A DNA stretch of 56,202 nucleotides from Thermus sp. 2.9 (GTDB lineage Bacteria > Deinococcota > Deinococci > Deinococcales > Thermaceae): assembly GCF_000794385.1 (NCBI RefSeq), contig NZ_JTJB01000029.1:1-56202 (forward strand), read 5' to 3'. The notes under the pieces were generated by a model that saw only the letters and a program-made list of their open reading frames with translations, made no database searches and had not been told where the DNA came from. A program made the translations under genes and the position numbers. Position 1 is the first letter of the stretch. Each line of letters opens with the position of its first letter. Shown here piece by piece: positions 1-7,089 of the stretch.

Positions 1-2
1 GC

Positions 3-30
3 GGCCTGGCTTGACGCCAGGCCCCCCTTC
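3..30 (+). terminator. Terminator-like hairpin of the upstream gene
   Basis: A perfect 8-bp inverted repeat (GGCCTGGC / GCCAGGCC) with a 5-base loop is followed by CCCCTTCCC. It probably ends the gene left of the window, rplA if the usual rplKA-rplJL order holds (inference). The pyrimidine tail is poor in T, so termination may be weak. Confidence 0.5.
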
Positions 31-39
31 CCGTAGACT
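11..39 (+). promoter_or_regulatory. Promoter of rplJ-rplL
   Basis: TTGACG at 11-16, a 17-nt spacer and TAGACT at 34-39 form a near-consensus housekeeping promoter, giving a start of transcription near 46. The -35 box lies in the loop and stem of the preceding terminator-like hairpin, so the two signals share bases. Confidence 0.7.
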
Positions 40-45
40 TCAGGT

Positions 46-188
46 TGGCACCCCGGGCGCATGTGCGCCCAGGCCCAAGACAGCGGGGGGCTAAAGGCCT
101 TAAACATCCCGCCGAGGCGCTTGAGGGGGAGCGTTTCGTAAAGCCCGAAAACCGGTTGGGGTTCCCCTGCCCCAAAAGGGAGGAAGGC
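46..188 (+). promoter_or_regulatory. L10 leader (ribosomal protein autoregulatory 5'UTR)
   Basis: The long untranslated leader carries a perfect hairpin GGGCGC-ATGT-GCGCCC (55-70), then AGGCC (71-75) pairing with GGCCT (96-100), and the pair AAGACAGCGGG (77-87) and CATCCCGCCGAGG (105-117). The last two resemble the kink-turn segments that bind the L10-L12 complex in known bacterial L10 leaders. Excess L10 would bind here and repress its own operon. The assignment rests on recognised sequence blocks and not on a covariance search. Confidence 0.75.
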
Positions 189-710
189 GTGCCAAACAAG
201 CGCAACGTTGAGCTTCTCGCCGCCCTCAAGAAAAGGCTTGAGGCGGCCCGTGGCTCCTTCTTCCTGGTGAACTACCAGGGGCTTTCCGCCAAGGAAACCC
301 ACGCCCTGCGCCAGGCCCTAAAGGAGAAGGGGGCGCAGCTTTTCGTGGCCAAGAACACCCTGATCCGCATCGCCCTGGAGGAGCTTGGCCTGCCCAAACT
401 GGATGGGCTTCAGGGACCGAGCGCCGTAATCTTCTACGAGGATCCGGTGGCGGCGGCCAAGGCCCTGGTGGAGTTCTCCAAGAAGAACCCCAAGGGCATC
501 CCCGAGGCCAAGGGCGGCCTTCTGCAGGGCCAGGTGCTCTCGGCCAAGGACGTGGCGGCTTTGGCGGAGCTCCCCACCATGGACGAGCTCCGGGCGGAGC
601 TGGTGGGCGTCCTGCAGGCGCCCATGGCCGAGCTGGTGGGCGTTTTGGGGGGTGTGGCCCGGGAACTGGTAGGCATCTTGGAAGCGTACGCGGAGAAGAA
701 GGCGGCGTAG
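189..710 (+). CDS. rplJ: 50S ribosomal protein L10
   Basis: L10 anchors L7/L12 dimers at the GTPase stalk of the 50S subunit. I start it at the GTG at 189 ([10 protein letters not shown]), which gives 173 aa, the length of the Thermus protein; an earlier in-frame start at 45 would run through the regulatory leader and is rejected. The N-terminal half carries the rRNA-binding fold ([17 protein letters not shown]). The C-terminal third shows tandem ELVGVLQAP / ELVGVLGG helices, the L12-docking region expected to hold three dimers in thermophiles. rplL follows after 10 nt, and both are likely controlled by the leader at 46-188. Confidence 0.97.
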   Translation: MPNKRNVELLAALKKRLEAARGSFFLVNYQGLSAKETHALRQALKEKGAQLFVAKNTLIRIALEELGLPKLDGLQGPSAVIFYEDPVAAAKALVEFSKKNPKGIPEAKGGLLQGQVLSAKDVAALAELPTMDELRAELVGVLQAPMAELVGVLGGVARELVGILEAYAEKKAA

Positions 711-720
711 GAGGTAGAAG

Positions 721-1098
721 ATGGCTTTGGACATTGAACGCATCAAGGAAGAGCTTTCCCAGGCGACGGTTTTGGAACTCAAGCAGCTCATTGACGCCCT
801 CAAGGAGGCTTGGGGCGTGACCGCCGCGGCCCCCGTGGCGGTGGCGGCGGCCCCGGCCCAGGCGGCGGCCGCGGCCCCCGCTGAGGAGAAGACCGAGTTT
901 GATGTGATCCTCAAGGATGCCGGGGCCAAGAAGCTGGAGGTCATCAAGGAGCTTCGCGCCATCACCGGGCTCGGCCTCAAGGAAGCCAAGGACCTGGCGG
1001 AGAAGGGCGGCCCCGTCAAGGAGGGCATCCCCAAGGCCGAGGCGGAGGAGATCAAGAAGAAGCTCGAGGCCGTGGGCGCGGTGGTGGAGCTGAAGTAA
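721..1098 (+). CDS. rplL: 50S ribosomal protein L7/L12
   Basis: This is the stalk protein that recruits elongation and initiation factor GTPases. The 125-aa product has the expected three parts: an N-terminal dimerisation helix (residues 1-35), an Ala-rich flexible hinge (about 40-58) and a globular C-terminal domain (about 59-125) with the conserved [16 protein letters not shown] and [12 protein letters not shown] segments. A strong Shine-Dalgarno (GGAGG) precedes the ATG. A terminator follows directly, so rplJL forms a short unit. Confidence 0.98.
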   Translation: MALDIERIKEELSQATVLELKQLIDALKEAWGVTAAAPVAVAAAPAQAAAAAPAEEKTEFDVILKDAGAKKLEVIKELRAITGLGLKEAKDLAEKGGPVKEGIPKAEAEEIKKKLEAVGAVVELK

Positions 1099-1119
1099 GC
1101 CCCCGCTCCACGGGGTGCC

Positions 1120-1149
1120 CCCCAGGTCTAAAGGGCCTGGGGTTTTCCC
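1120..1149 (+). terminator. Rho-independent terminator after rplL
   Basis: CCCCAGG (1120-1126) pairs with CCTGGGG (1136-1142), and TTTTCCCTTT follows. The arrangement is typical of an intrinsic terminator and sits 22 nt after the rplL stop. Confidence 0.8.
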
Positions 1150-1151
1150 TT

Positions 1152-1157
1152 TAGGAT
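1152..1157 (+). promoter_or_regulatory. -10 box for leaderless ubiX
   Basis: TAGGAT lies 7 nt before the ATG at 1165, the spacing seen at many starts in this window. It follows the rplL terminator, so ubiX likely has its own leaderless transcript. Confidence 0.55.
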
Positions 1158-1164
1158 GGGAAGC

Positions 1165-1731
1165 ATGCAGGCCTTACCCCGGGTGGTGGTGGGGATTTCG
1201 GGGGCGAGCGGCATGCCCTACGCCCTGGACCTCCTAGAGGCCCTCCAGGGCCTTGCCGAGGTGCACCTGGTGGTCTCCCAAGGGGCCAAGCGGGTGCTTT
1301 GGGAGGAGGTGGGGTTAAGCCCCAAGGACCTTTACCCCCTGGCGAGCCGGGTTTATAAGGATGCGGACCTCGGGGCCTCCATCGCCTCGGGCTCCTTCCC
1401 CACCCGGGGGATGGTGGTGGTCCCCTGCTCCGCCGCCACCCTGGCCAAGATCGCCCTGGGCCTCGCCGACACCCTCCTCACCCGGGCGGCCTACGTGCAC
1501 CTGAAGGAGAAGAGGCCGCTTATCCTGGTGCCCCGGGAAACACCCTTGCCCCTTCCCACCCTCAGGGCCATGGTGCAGGCGGCGGAGGCGGGGGCGGTGG
1601 TCCTTCCTGCAAGCCCCGGCTTCTACCACCGGCCCCGGGAGATCAAGGACCTCCTGGGCTTCGTCACCCAGCGCATCCTGGACCACCTGGGCCTGAAGGC
1701 GGAGCGCGCCCCCCGTTGGGGCGGAACCTGA
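1165..1731 (+). CDS. ubiX: Flavin prenyltransferase UbiX
   Basis: The UbiX/Pad1 family attaches a dimethylallyl group to FMN to make the prenylated flavin used by UbiD-type decarboxylases. The N-terminal flavin-binding motif VVVGISGASGMPYAL is clear, followed by SGSFPTRGMVVVPCS and a C-terminal PRETPLPLPTLR segment typical of the family. I choose the ATG at 1165 (188 aa) because a -10 box sits 7 nt upstream; the ATG at 1156 is an alternative. No ubiD lies in the window, so the partner decarboxylase must be elsewhere. The next gene has its own promoter. Confidence 0.9.
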   Translation: MQALPRVVVGISGASGMPYALDLLEALQGLAEVHLVVSQGAKRVLWEEVGLSPKDLYPLASRVYKDADLGASIASGSFPTRGMVVVPCSAATLAKIALGLADTLLTRAAYVHLKEKRPLILVPRETPLPLPTLRAMVQAAEAGAVVLPASPGFYHRPREIKDLLGFVTQRILDHLGLKAERAPRWGGT

Positions 1732-1755
1732 CGCTTTTTTGCCTCCTTGCGGTGA

Positions 1756-1761
1756 TACGAT
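1756..1761 (+). promoter_or_regulatory. -10 box for acyl-CoA dehydrogenase
   Basis: TACGAT preceded by TG one base upstream (TGATACGAT, extended -10) ends 8 nt before the ATG at 1770, so the mRNA should be leaderless or nearly so. Confidence 0.55.
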
Positions 1762-1769
1762 AGGGGGCG

Positions 1770-2888
1770 ATGACCCTTACCCAGGAGCAGAAGCTGGTCT
1801 TGGACACGGTGCGGAAGGTGGCCAAGGAGGTGCTTTACCCCTTGGCCCCGGAGTACGACAAGGAGGGGAAGTACCCTTGGCCGCAGCTTCGCGCCTTGGC
1901 GGAACTCGGGCTTCTTGGCATGACCACCCCGGAGGCCTGGGGCGGGGTGGGCCTGGACTCCGTCACCTGGGCCTTGGCCCTGGAGGAGATCGCCGCCGCC
2001 GACCCCAGCGTGGCGGTGATCCTTTCCGTGACCAGCGGGCTTCCCCAGTACATGCTCCTCCGCTTCGGCACCGAGGCGCAAAGGCGGAGGTACCTGGTGC
2101 CCCTGGCCAGGGGGGAGTGGATCGGGGCTTTCTGCCTTACGGAGCCCCATGCGGGCTCGGACGCCGCAAGCCTCCGCACCCAGGCCCGCAAGGTGCCGGG
2201 AGGGTACGAGCTTAACGGGGTGAAGAGCTGGATCACCTCCGCCGGCCAGGCCCACCTCTACGTGGTCATGGCCCGCACGGAAAAGGGCATCAGCGCCTTC
2301 CTGGTGGAAAAGGACACCAAGGGGCTTTCCTTCGGCCCTCCTGAGGAGAAGATGGGCCTCCACGCCGCTCATACTGCGGAGGTGCGCCTGGAGGGGGTCT
2401 TTGTTCCCGAGGAGAACCTCTTGGGCGAGGAGGGGCGGGGCCTGGCCTACGCCCTGGCGGGGCTGGACTCGGGTCGGGTGGGGGTGGCCGCCCAGGCGGT
2501 GGGCATCGCCCGGGGCGCTTACGAGATTGCCAAGGCCTACGCCGAGGAAAGGGAGCAGTTCGGCAAGAAGCTAAGGGAGCACCAGGCCATCGCCTTCAAG
2601 ATTGCGGACATGCACGTGAAGATCGCCGCCGCCCGGGCCCTTGTCCTGGAGGCGGCGCGGAAGAAGGACCTGGGGGAGCGCTTCACCCTCGAGGCCAGCT
2701 CCGCCAAGCTCTTCGCCAGCCAGGTGGCGGTGGAGGTGACCCGGGAGGCGGTGCAGGTCCTGGGGGGCTACGGCTACCACCGGGACTACCGGGTGGAGCG
2801 CTACTACCGGGATGCCAAGGTCACGGAAATCTACGAGGGCACCTCGGAGATCCAGCGCCTCATCATCGCCCGGGAGCTTTACCGCTAA
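1770..2888 (+). CDS. Acyl-CoA dehydrogenase
   Basis: An FAD enzyme of fatty-acid or branched-chain acyl-CoA oxidation that forms the alpha-beta double bond and passes electrons to ETF. The 372-aa protein has the three expected domains: N-terminal helices (1-110), a middle beta domain with the signature [13 protein letters not shown] (about 122-134), and C-terminal helices with [21 protein letters not shown]. The catalytic glutamate is in [15 protein letters not shown] near the C terminus. Chain-length preference cannot be read from the sequence. It converges on the SDR gene, with a 4-nt overlap of the stop regions. Confidence 0.93.
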   Translation: MTLTQEQKLVLDTVRKVAKEVLYPLAPEYDKEGKYPWPQLRALAELGLLGMTTPEAWGGVGLDSVTWALALEEIAAADPSVAVILSVTSGLPQYMLLRFGTEAQRRRYLVPLARGEWIGAFCLTEPHAGSDAASLRTQARKVPGGYELNGVKSWITSAGQAHLYVVMARTEKGISAFLVEKDTKGLSFGPPEEKMGLHAAHTAEVRLEGVFVPEENLLGEEGRGLAYALAGLDSGRVGVAAQAVGIARGAYEIAKAYAEEREQFGKKLREHQAIAFKIADMHVKIAAARALVLEAARKKDLGERFTLEASSAKLFASQVAVEVTREAVQVLGGYGYHRDYRVERYYRDAKVTEIYEGTSEIQRLIIARELYR

Positions 2889-3655
2889 ACGGGCCGGCCC
2901 GCCATCATGAAGCTGGCCGTCATCCCCCCGTCCACGGGGAGGATGGCTCCCGTGATGAAGCTGGCCTTCTCCGAGGCCAAAAAGAGCACCGCCTCCGCCA
3001 CCTCCTCGGGCCGTCCGAGCCTGCGCAGGGCGTGGAGGTCCTCCCAGTCCCGGCGGGTCTTCTCCGGGTCTTCCGAGAGCAGGATGGCCTCCAAAACCGC
3101 CTCGGTGGCGATGGCCCCGGGGGCCACGGCGTTCACCCGGATGCCTAAGGGGGCGAGGTCCAGGGCCAGGGAGCGGGTGAGGTTCACGAGGCCCCCCTTG
3201 GAGGCGTTGTAGGCGGCGTTTTCCTGCTCGGCGAAGAGCCCTTGGACGCTGGCCACGTTCACGATGGCCCCGCCCCCCACCTTCTGCATCCTGCGGGCGG
3301 TCAGGGCGGAAAGGTGCATGGGGGCGGTGAGGTTCACCTCCAAGACCTTCCGCCAGTCGGGAAGCTTCACCGTGAGGGCCGAACCCGGGGCGGCGGTGGC
3401 GGCGTTGTTCACCAGGACGTCAATCCGGCCCAAGGCCCTTTCCGCCTCCTCCACGAAGCGCACCCGGTCCCTCTCCTCCGCCAGGTCCGCCTGGACGAAA
3501 AACCCGCCCACCTCCTCCGCCACCTCCCGCCCCTCGGGCCTGAGGTCGCAGAGCGCCACCAAGGCCCCTTCCCGGGCGAAGGCCCGCACGATGGCCCGGC
3601 CGATTCCCCTGGCGCCCCCCGTGACCAGGACGCCCTTCCCCTCAAAAAGCCCCAT
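2885..3655 (-). CDS. Short-chain dehydrogenase/reductase (SDR)
   Basis: A 256-aa classical [11 protein letters not shown] nucleotide-binding motif near residue 12, NNAA near residue 86, catalytic Ser in VNVASVQG and YNASK catalytic Tyr/Lys, and a C-terminal [10 protein letters not shown] segment. It probably oxidises or reduces a hydroxyacyl or alcohol substrate with NAD(P)H; the substrate is unknown. A -10 box TAAGCT (3662-3667, minus) lies 6 nt before the ATG and overlaps the last codons of the upstream alanyl-tRNA editing gene, so it may be transcribed both alone and by read-through. Confidence 0.9.
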   Translation of the reverse strand: MGLFEGKGVLVTGGARGIGRAIVRAFAREGALVALCDLRPEGREVAEEVGGFFVQADLAEERDRVRFVEEAERALGRIDVLVNNAATAAPGSALTVKLPDWRKVLEVNLTAPMHLSALTARRMQKVGGGAIVNVASVQGLFAEQENAAYNASKGGLVNLTRSLALDLAPLGIRVNAVAPGAIATEAVLEAILLSEDPEKTRRDWEDLHALRRLGRPEEVAEAVLFLASEKASFITGAILPVDGGMTASFMMAGRPV

Positions 3656-3659
3656 GCCC

Positions 3660-4787
3660 CTAGCTTACCCGCTTGGGGTCCAGGGCCTCCGCCACCTTTT
3701 CCTTGGGCAGGGCCCCCTGGACCACCTCCTTGCCCCCGCCCTTGGCCCCCAGGGCCTTCAGGCCCTCCAGGACCTCCATCCTTTTGGGGCCCAGGAGGGC
3801 GAAGCGGCCTTCCGGGGAGAGGAGGAAAAAGGTCTGGTCGCTCCAGGAAAGAAGCCTCTTGGCGAGCTCCCCCAGGACGGAAGCCGGGACCAAAAGCGCC
3901 CTTTCCTCCAGGGCCCTGGGCAATAGGGCCTCCACCAGGGCTTCCTTTAGGGCCTGGTTTTCCCCCTTAAGGGTGTAAAGCTCTTCTTGAAGCTTCTGGA
4001 TGGGTTTTTCCACGTCCAAGGGGTTGGTGGAAAAGCCGAGGGCGAGCCGGGAAAGGAGGGCGTGCTTGGCGTGGTAGTCCTCCAGCGCCTCCCACCCCGC
4101 CACGAAGTAGACCCGGCCTCCCCCCTTGTACCGCTCCCACTTGAGGACCTTGATGGGCCCGGCCTGGGCGCTCGTCTTGAGGTGGGTGCCCCCGCAGGCG
4201 GCCAGGTCAAAGTCCCCGATCCGCACAAGGCGCACCTGGCCCTGCACCTTGGGGGGGCGCCTTAGGGGGTATTGGGCCAGCTCCTCCTCCGTCACCCAGA
4301 AGGCCTCCACGGGGTAGTCGGCGTAGACGGCGAAGTTGGCGAGGGCCTCCGCTTGGCGGAGCTTGTCCTCTTCCGGTTCCTCCTCGAGGTCCACGGTGCA
4401 CACCGCCGAGTCCAGGCTCACGGCGATGGTGTGGTACTCCCCGGCACGGAGAAGGGCTTGGGAGAGGATGTGCTGGGCGGTGTGGCGCTGCATGTGCCGA
4501 AAGCGTCTTTCCCAGTCAATCTCCCCTTCCACCTGGGCCCCTTCAGGGACGGGGTGGGAAAGGACGTGAACCACGTCCCCGAAGGCTTTTTCCTCCTCGT
4601 AGACGTGGAGCACCCGCACCTCCCCGAACGCTCCCCGCAGGACCCCGGTGTCCGCGGGCTGCCCCCCGGACTCGGGGTAGAAAAGGGTCTGTGAGAGCAC
4701 GGCGTAGTGCCCCCTTTCTTCGCTCCAGGCCCGCACCACTTGGGCTTGAAAGCGGGTGGCGTAGCTGTCCAGCTGGTAAAGCCTCAT
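3660..4787 (-). CDS. Alanyl-tRNA editing protein, AlaX long type
   Basis: A free-standing relative of the AlaRS editing domain that hydrolyses mischarged Ser- or Gly-tRNA(Ala). The zinc ligands are visible: HTAQH (H102, H106) and CGGTH (C198, H202). An N-terminal AlaRS-type beta barrel contains [13 protein letters not shown]. After a coiled-coil-like stretch (about 250-285), the C terminus carries a DHHA1/C-Ala-like domain with the glycine-rich [13 protein letters not shown], so this is the long AlaX form (375 aa) and not AlaX-S. There is no aminoacylation core. The mRNA is probably leaderless: TATCCT lies 7 nt before the ATG. Confidence 0.88.
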   Translation of the reverse strand: MRLYQLDSYATRFQAQVVRAWSEERGHYAVLSQTLFYPESGGQPADTGVLRGAFGEVRVLHVYEEEKAFGDVVHVLSHPVPEGAQVEGEIDWERRFRHMQRHTAQHILSQALLRAGEYHTIAVSLDSAVCTVDLEEEPEEDKLRQAEALANFAVYADYPVEAFWVTEEELAQYPLRRPPKVQGQVRLVRIGDFDLAACGGTHLKTSAQAGPIKVLKWERYKGGGRVYFVAGWEALEDYHAKHALLSRLALGFSTNPLDVEKPIQKLQEELYTLKGENQALKEALVEALLPRALEERALLVPASVLGELAKRLLSWSDQTFFLLSPEGRFALLGPKRMEVLEGLKALGAKGGGKEVVQGALPKEKVAEALDPKRVS

Positions 4788-4793
4788 GCCCCT

Positions 4794-4800
4794 TAGGATA
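4794..4800. promoter_or_regulatory. Shared bidirectional -10 element
   Basis: The 7-bp TAGGATA reads TAGGAT on plus (4794-4799), 7 nt before the ATG at 4807, and TATCCT on minus (4795-4800), 7 nt before the ATG at 4787. The same bases appear to serve as the -10 box for both divergent leaderless transcripts. Confidence 0.55.
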
Positions 4801-4806
4801 AGGAGG

Positions 4807-4890
4807 ATGGCGCCCTTGGACCGGGAGGAGTTTGCTCAGTTAGACGTCAAGGGGGCCCTTTGGCGGCTGGAAGGGGCCAGGGAGCTATGA
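4807..4890 (+). CDS. Small ORF of 27 aa coupled to pseudouridine synthase
   Basis: The ORF begins at ATG 4807, 7 nt after the -10 box TAGGAT, and reads MAPLDREEFAQLDVKGAL... to a TGA that overlaps the ATG of the next gene (ATGA at 4887-4890). I do not recognise the product. Its acidic and basic residues and third-base G/C use look like host coding sequence. It may be a real microprotein, a leader peptide feeding ribosomes to the downstream gene, or a degraded N-terminal remnant. An AAGGAGG just before its ATG is too close to act as its own Shine-Dalgarno. Confidence 0.45.
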   Translation: MAPLDREEFAQLDVKGALWRLEGAREL

Positions 4891-5618
4891 AGGGGGAGCG
4901 TTTGGATAGGCTCCTCGCCCACCTGGGCCTTGGGAGCCGCAAGGAGGTGGCAGGGCTCGTGCGGGCGGGGCAGGTTTCCGTGGCGGGGAAGGTGGTGCGG
5001 GACCCCGGTTTGCGCGTGCCCCCTGGGGTGGAGGTGGCCCTGGACGGGAAGCCCCTCGAGGTGCGGCGCCACCACCACGTGCTCCTGCACAAGCCCGCGG
5101 GCTACGTGACGAGCCGCAAGGAAGGGCCTTCCGTCTATGCCCTTTTGGAGGGCTTCCCTACCCGGGATCTTTCCCCGGTGGGCCGCCTGGACAAGGACAC
5201 GGAGGGGCTTCTCCTCTTTACCACGGACGGGGAGCTCCTCCACCGCCTCACCCACCCCCGGCACAAGGTGGAAAAGCGCTACTTGGCGCACCTCCTCCAC
5301 CCGGCCACGCCCGAGGACCAGAAGGCCTTCGCCCAGGGGCCGGTTTTAGACGGGGAAAGGCTTCTTCCCGCCGAGCTTCGCCTGGGGGAGGACCCCAGGT
5401 GGGTGGAGTTGGTCCTTCGGGAGGGGCGCTTCCACCAGGTGAAGCGCATGTTCGCCGCTCGGGGCAACCGGGTGCTTTACCTGAAGCGGCTATCCATGGG
5501 GCCTTTGACGCTGGGGGATTTGCCTTTGGGAGAAGCCCGCTACTTGACGAGGGAAGAGGAGGAGGCCCTTTACCGGGCGGTGGGCTTAAGGGGTGAGGAC
5601 CCGGAAGGTGAGGTCTAA
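4887..5618 (+). CDS. Pseudouridine synthase, RsuA/RluB/E/F family
   Basis: It isomerises uridine in rRNA. An N-terminal S4 RNA-binding domain (residues 3-60; RLDRLLAHLG, SRKEVAGLVRAGQVSV) is followed by the catalytic domain with the family motif GRLDKDTEGLLLFT, whose aspartate is the nucleophile, and the C-terminal REGRFHQVKRMF. I start at ATG 4887 (243 aa): it has GGAG 5 nt upstream and overlaps the stop of the small ORF. The exact target (16S or 23S site) is not deducible; a second RluB-like paralogue lies at 49379-50077. Confidence 0.9.
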   Translation: MKGERLDRLLAHLGLGSRKEVAGLVRAGQVSVAGKVVRDPGLRVPPGVEVALDGKPLEVRRHHHVLLHKPAGYVTSRKEGPSVYALLEGFPTRDLSPVGRLDKDTEGLLLFTTDGELLHRLTHPRHKVEKRYLAHLLHPATPEDQKAFAQGPVLDGERLLPAELRLGEDPRWVELVLREGRFHQVKRMFAARGNRVLYLKRLSMGPLTLGDLPLGEARYLTREEEEALYRAVGLRGEDPEGEV

Positions 5619-5705
5619 GGCCAGGCGCTCCGCCCGTTCCCCGGCGGGCTCGAGGGCGTGGTCTTGGCCATAGCCATAGGGGAAGGTAGATCCCCATATG
5701 TTCAG
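5586..5705 (-). pseudogene. Possible C-terminal gene remnant
   Basis: On the minus strand a 39-codon open stretch ends with TAA at 5586-5588, overlapping the end of the pseudouridine synthase. It reads ...TFPYGYGQDHALEPAGERAE..., with host-like third-base G/C bias and a protein-like composition, but it has no start codon and is closed upstream by an in-frame TAG. It may be the tail of a deleted convergent gene. I cannot name the family. Confidence 0.3.
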
Positions 5706-5748
5706 CTAGGCGCGGGCATCCTTCACAAGGCTTTCACCAAGGGCGTGC

Positions 5749-5754
5749 TACCCT
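5749..5754 (+). promoter_or_regulatory. -10 box for VanW-like gene
   Basis: TACCCT ends 6 nt before the ATG at 5761, the leaderless spacing used across the window. Confidence 0.5.
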
Positions 5755-5760
5755 TGGGAC

Positions 5761-6887
5761 ATGCCCTTGGGGCGGGTTCTTCTCCTCCTTCTGGGCCTCG
5801 GGGGAGCTTGGGGGCAAAGCCCACCCCTGGAGGCGCTTTTGGTCTTGGAGGAGGACGTCATAGAGGAGGGGAGGCTTGTGACCTACACCGGGGTAAAGGG
5901 CTACCCCGTGGCCTCGGAGGCGGAGCTGAAGGCCCTTCTCAAGCGCCTCGCCCGCCCACCCCGCCCGCCCCGCTTCGTCTACCAAGAGGGCAGGTGGCGG
6001 GGGGTGGAGAAGAAGGGGCTTAGCTTCGTGGAGGAGGAAGCCCTTTTGGCCTACCGGGAGGCGTTGGCCAGGGGGAAGGAAAGCTTTCGCCTCCCCGCGC
6101 ATTACACCCCGCCAAGCCCAAGCCTAAAGGACCTTTACGCCCTGGGGGTGCGGGAACACCTGGCCACGGGGGAGACGGACTTCAGGGGGTCCAGCCGGGA
6201 GCGGGCCCACAACCTCCTGTTGGCCTCCAGCAAGCTGGATGGCCTCCTAATCCCTAAAGGCGTCTTCTCCTTCAACCAGGCCCTGGGGCCCATCACCGAG
6301 GAGGAAGGCTACCGGGAAGCCTTCGTCATCGTGGGGGACCGCACGGAACAGGGGGTGGGGGCGGGGTGTGCCAGGTGTCCACCACCCTTTTCCGCGCCTT
6401 CTTCCTCGCCGGGCTTCCCGTCCTGGAGCGCCACGCCCACAGCTACCAGGTGGCCTACTACAGGCCCCCTGGCCTGGATGCCGCGGTGTTCCAGCCCTAC
6501 AAGGACCTGAAAGCCCTGAACGACACCCCGGGCTACATCCTGGTGCAGCGCTCCGTGGTGGGCACGAAGCTCCGCTTCCACCTTTTCGGGACCAAGGACC
6601 GGGAGGTCGCCTGGGAAGGCCCCTTCATCCGCGAGCGCAAGCCGCCCCTTCCCCCCAAGGAGGTGCTGGACCCCTCCTTGCCCCCGGGCGCGCGCAGGCA
6701 GGTGGACTTCGCCGCCGAAGGGGCCCGGGTGGAGGTGCGCCGCAAGGTGCGCTACGCCGACGGTCGGGTGCGGGAGGACCGCTTCGTGAGCGTTTACCGC
6801 CCCTGGGGGGCGGTCTATCTGGTGGGGCCTAGCCCCACTCCACAAGCACCGCCCGCTCCACCGGCAGGAGGCGGTGGGGCTCCGTGA
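5761..6887 (+). pseudogene. VanW-family envelope protein, frameshifted
   Basis: An N-terminal signal sequence (residues 1-19, ending AWGQ) is followed by a VanW domain: the first frame carries the RAHNLLLASSKLDG and GVFSFNQALGPITEEEGY segments, and the second frame continues with VCQVSTTLFRAFF and a C-terminal G5-like/beta region ending near 6836. The join needs one more G in the run at 6357-6361: the expected GVGGGVCQVSTT is split between frames. Each half is otherwise intact, so the loss is recent or an assembly error. VanW proteins are secreted and of uncertain function. The second frame may read on to 6887, overlapping the minus-strand cupin gene. Confidence 0.8.
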
Positions 6888-7089
6888 CCCGGGCGGCTTC
6901 TCCCTTCCTGAGGTGCAGGTAGCGCCCCCCGGGGAGGTCTATGACGAGCTCCCCTTCCAGGAGCAGGTAAAGGGCGGCCCCTTGGCGCTCCTCCGGCTCC
7001 AAGAGGGGGTAGGCCTTCAGGGAGGTGCCCGGCACCTCCACCCGTTCCGCCCGGGCTAGGCGCAGGAGGTGGAGTTTAAAGCTTTCCAT
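6829..7089 (-). CDS. Small cupin-fold protein
   Basis: An 86-aa single-domain protein with cupin-like beta strands: LYLLLEGELVIDLPGG and GEAARVTEPHRLLPVE, the second ending in a PHR-type motif. It keeps few of the usual metal-binding histidines, so a binding role is as likely as catalysis. Its ATG overlaps the topA stop by one base (TGATG), so it is translated from the topA message. Its end overlaps the VanW-like gene on the other strand. Confidence 0.6.
   Translation of the reverse strand: MESFKLHLLRLARAERVEVPGTSLKAYPLLEPEERQGAALYLLLEGELVIDLPGGRYLHLRKGEAARVTEPHRLLPVERAVLVEWG

Noticed and set aside
2889..2900. Palindrome CGGGCCGGCCCG at the convergent ends of the acyl-CoA dehydrogenase and SDR genes
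   Set aside because: It lies partly in coding sequence, has no loop and no T-tract on either side, so I do not call it a terminator.
6352..6368. Programmed frameshift in the VanW-like gene
   Set aside because: No slippery heptamer, no stimulatory hairpin clearly placed, and similar single-base homopolymer lesions in trpE and trpD point to sequence error.
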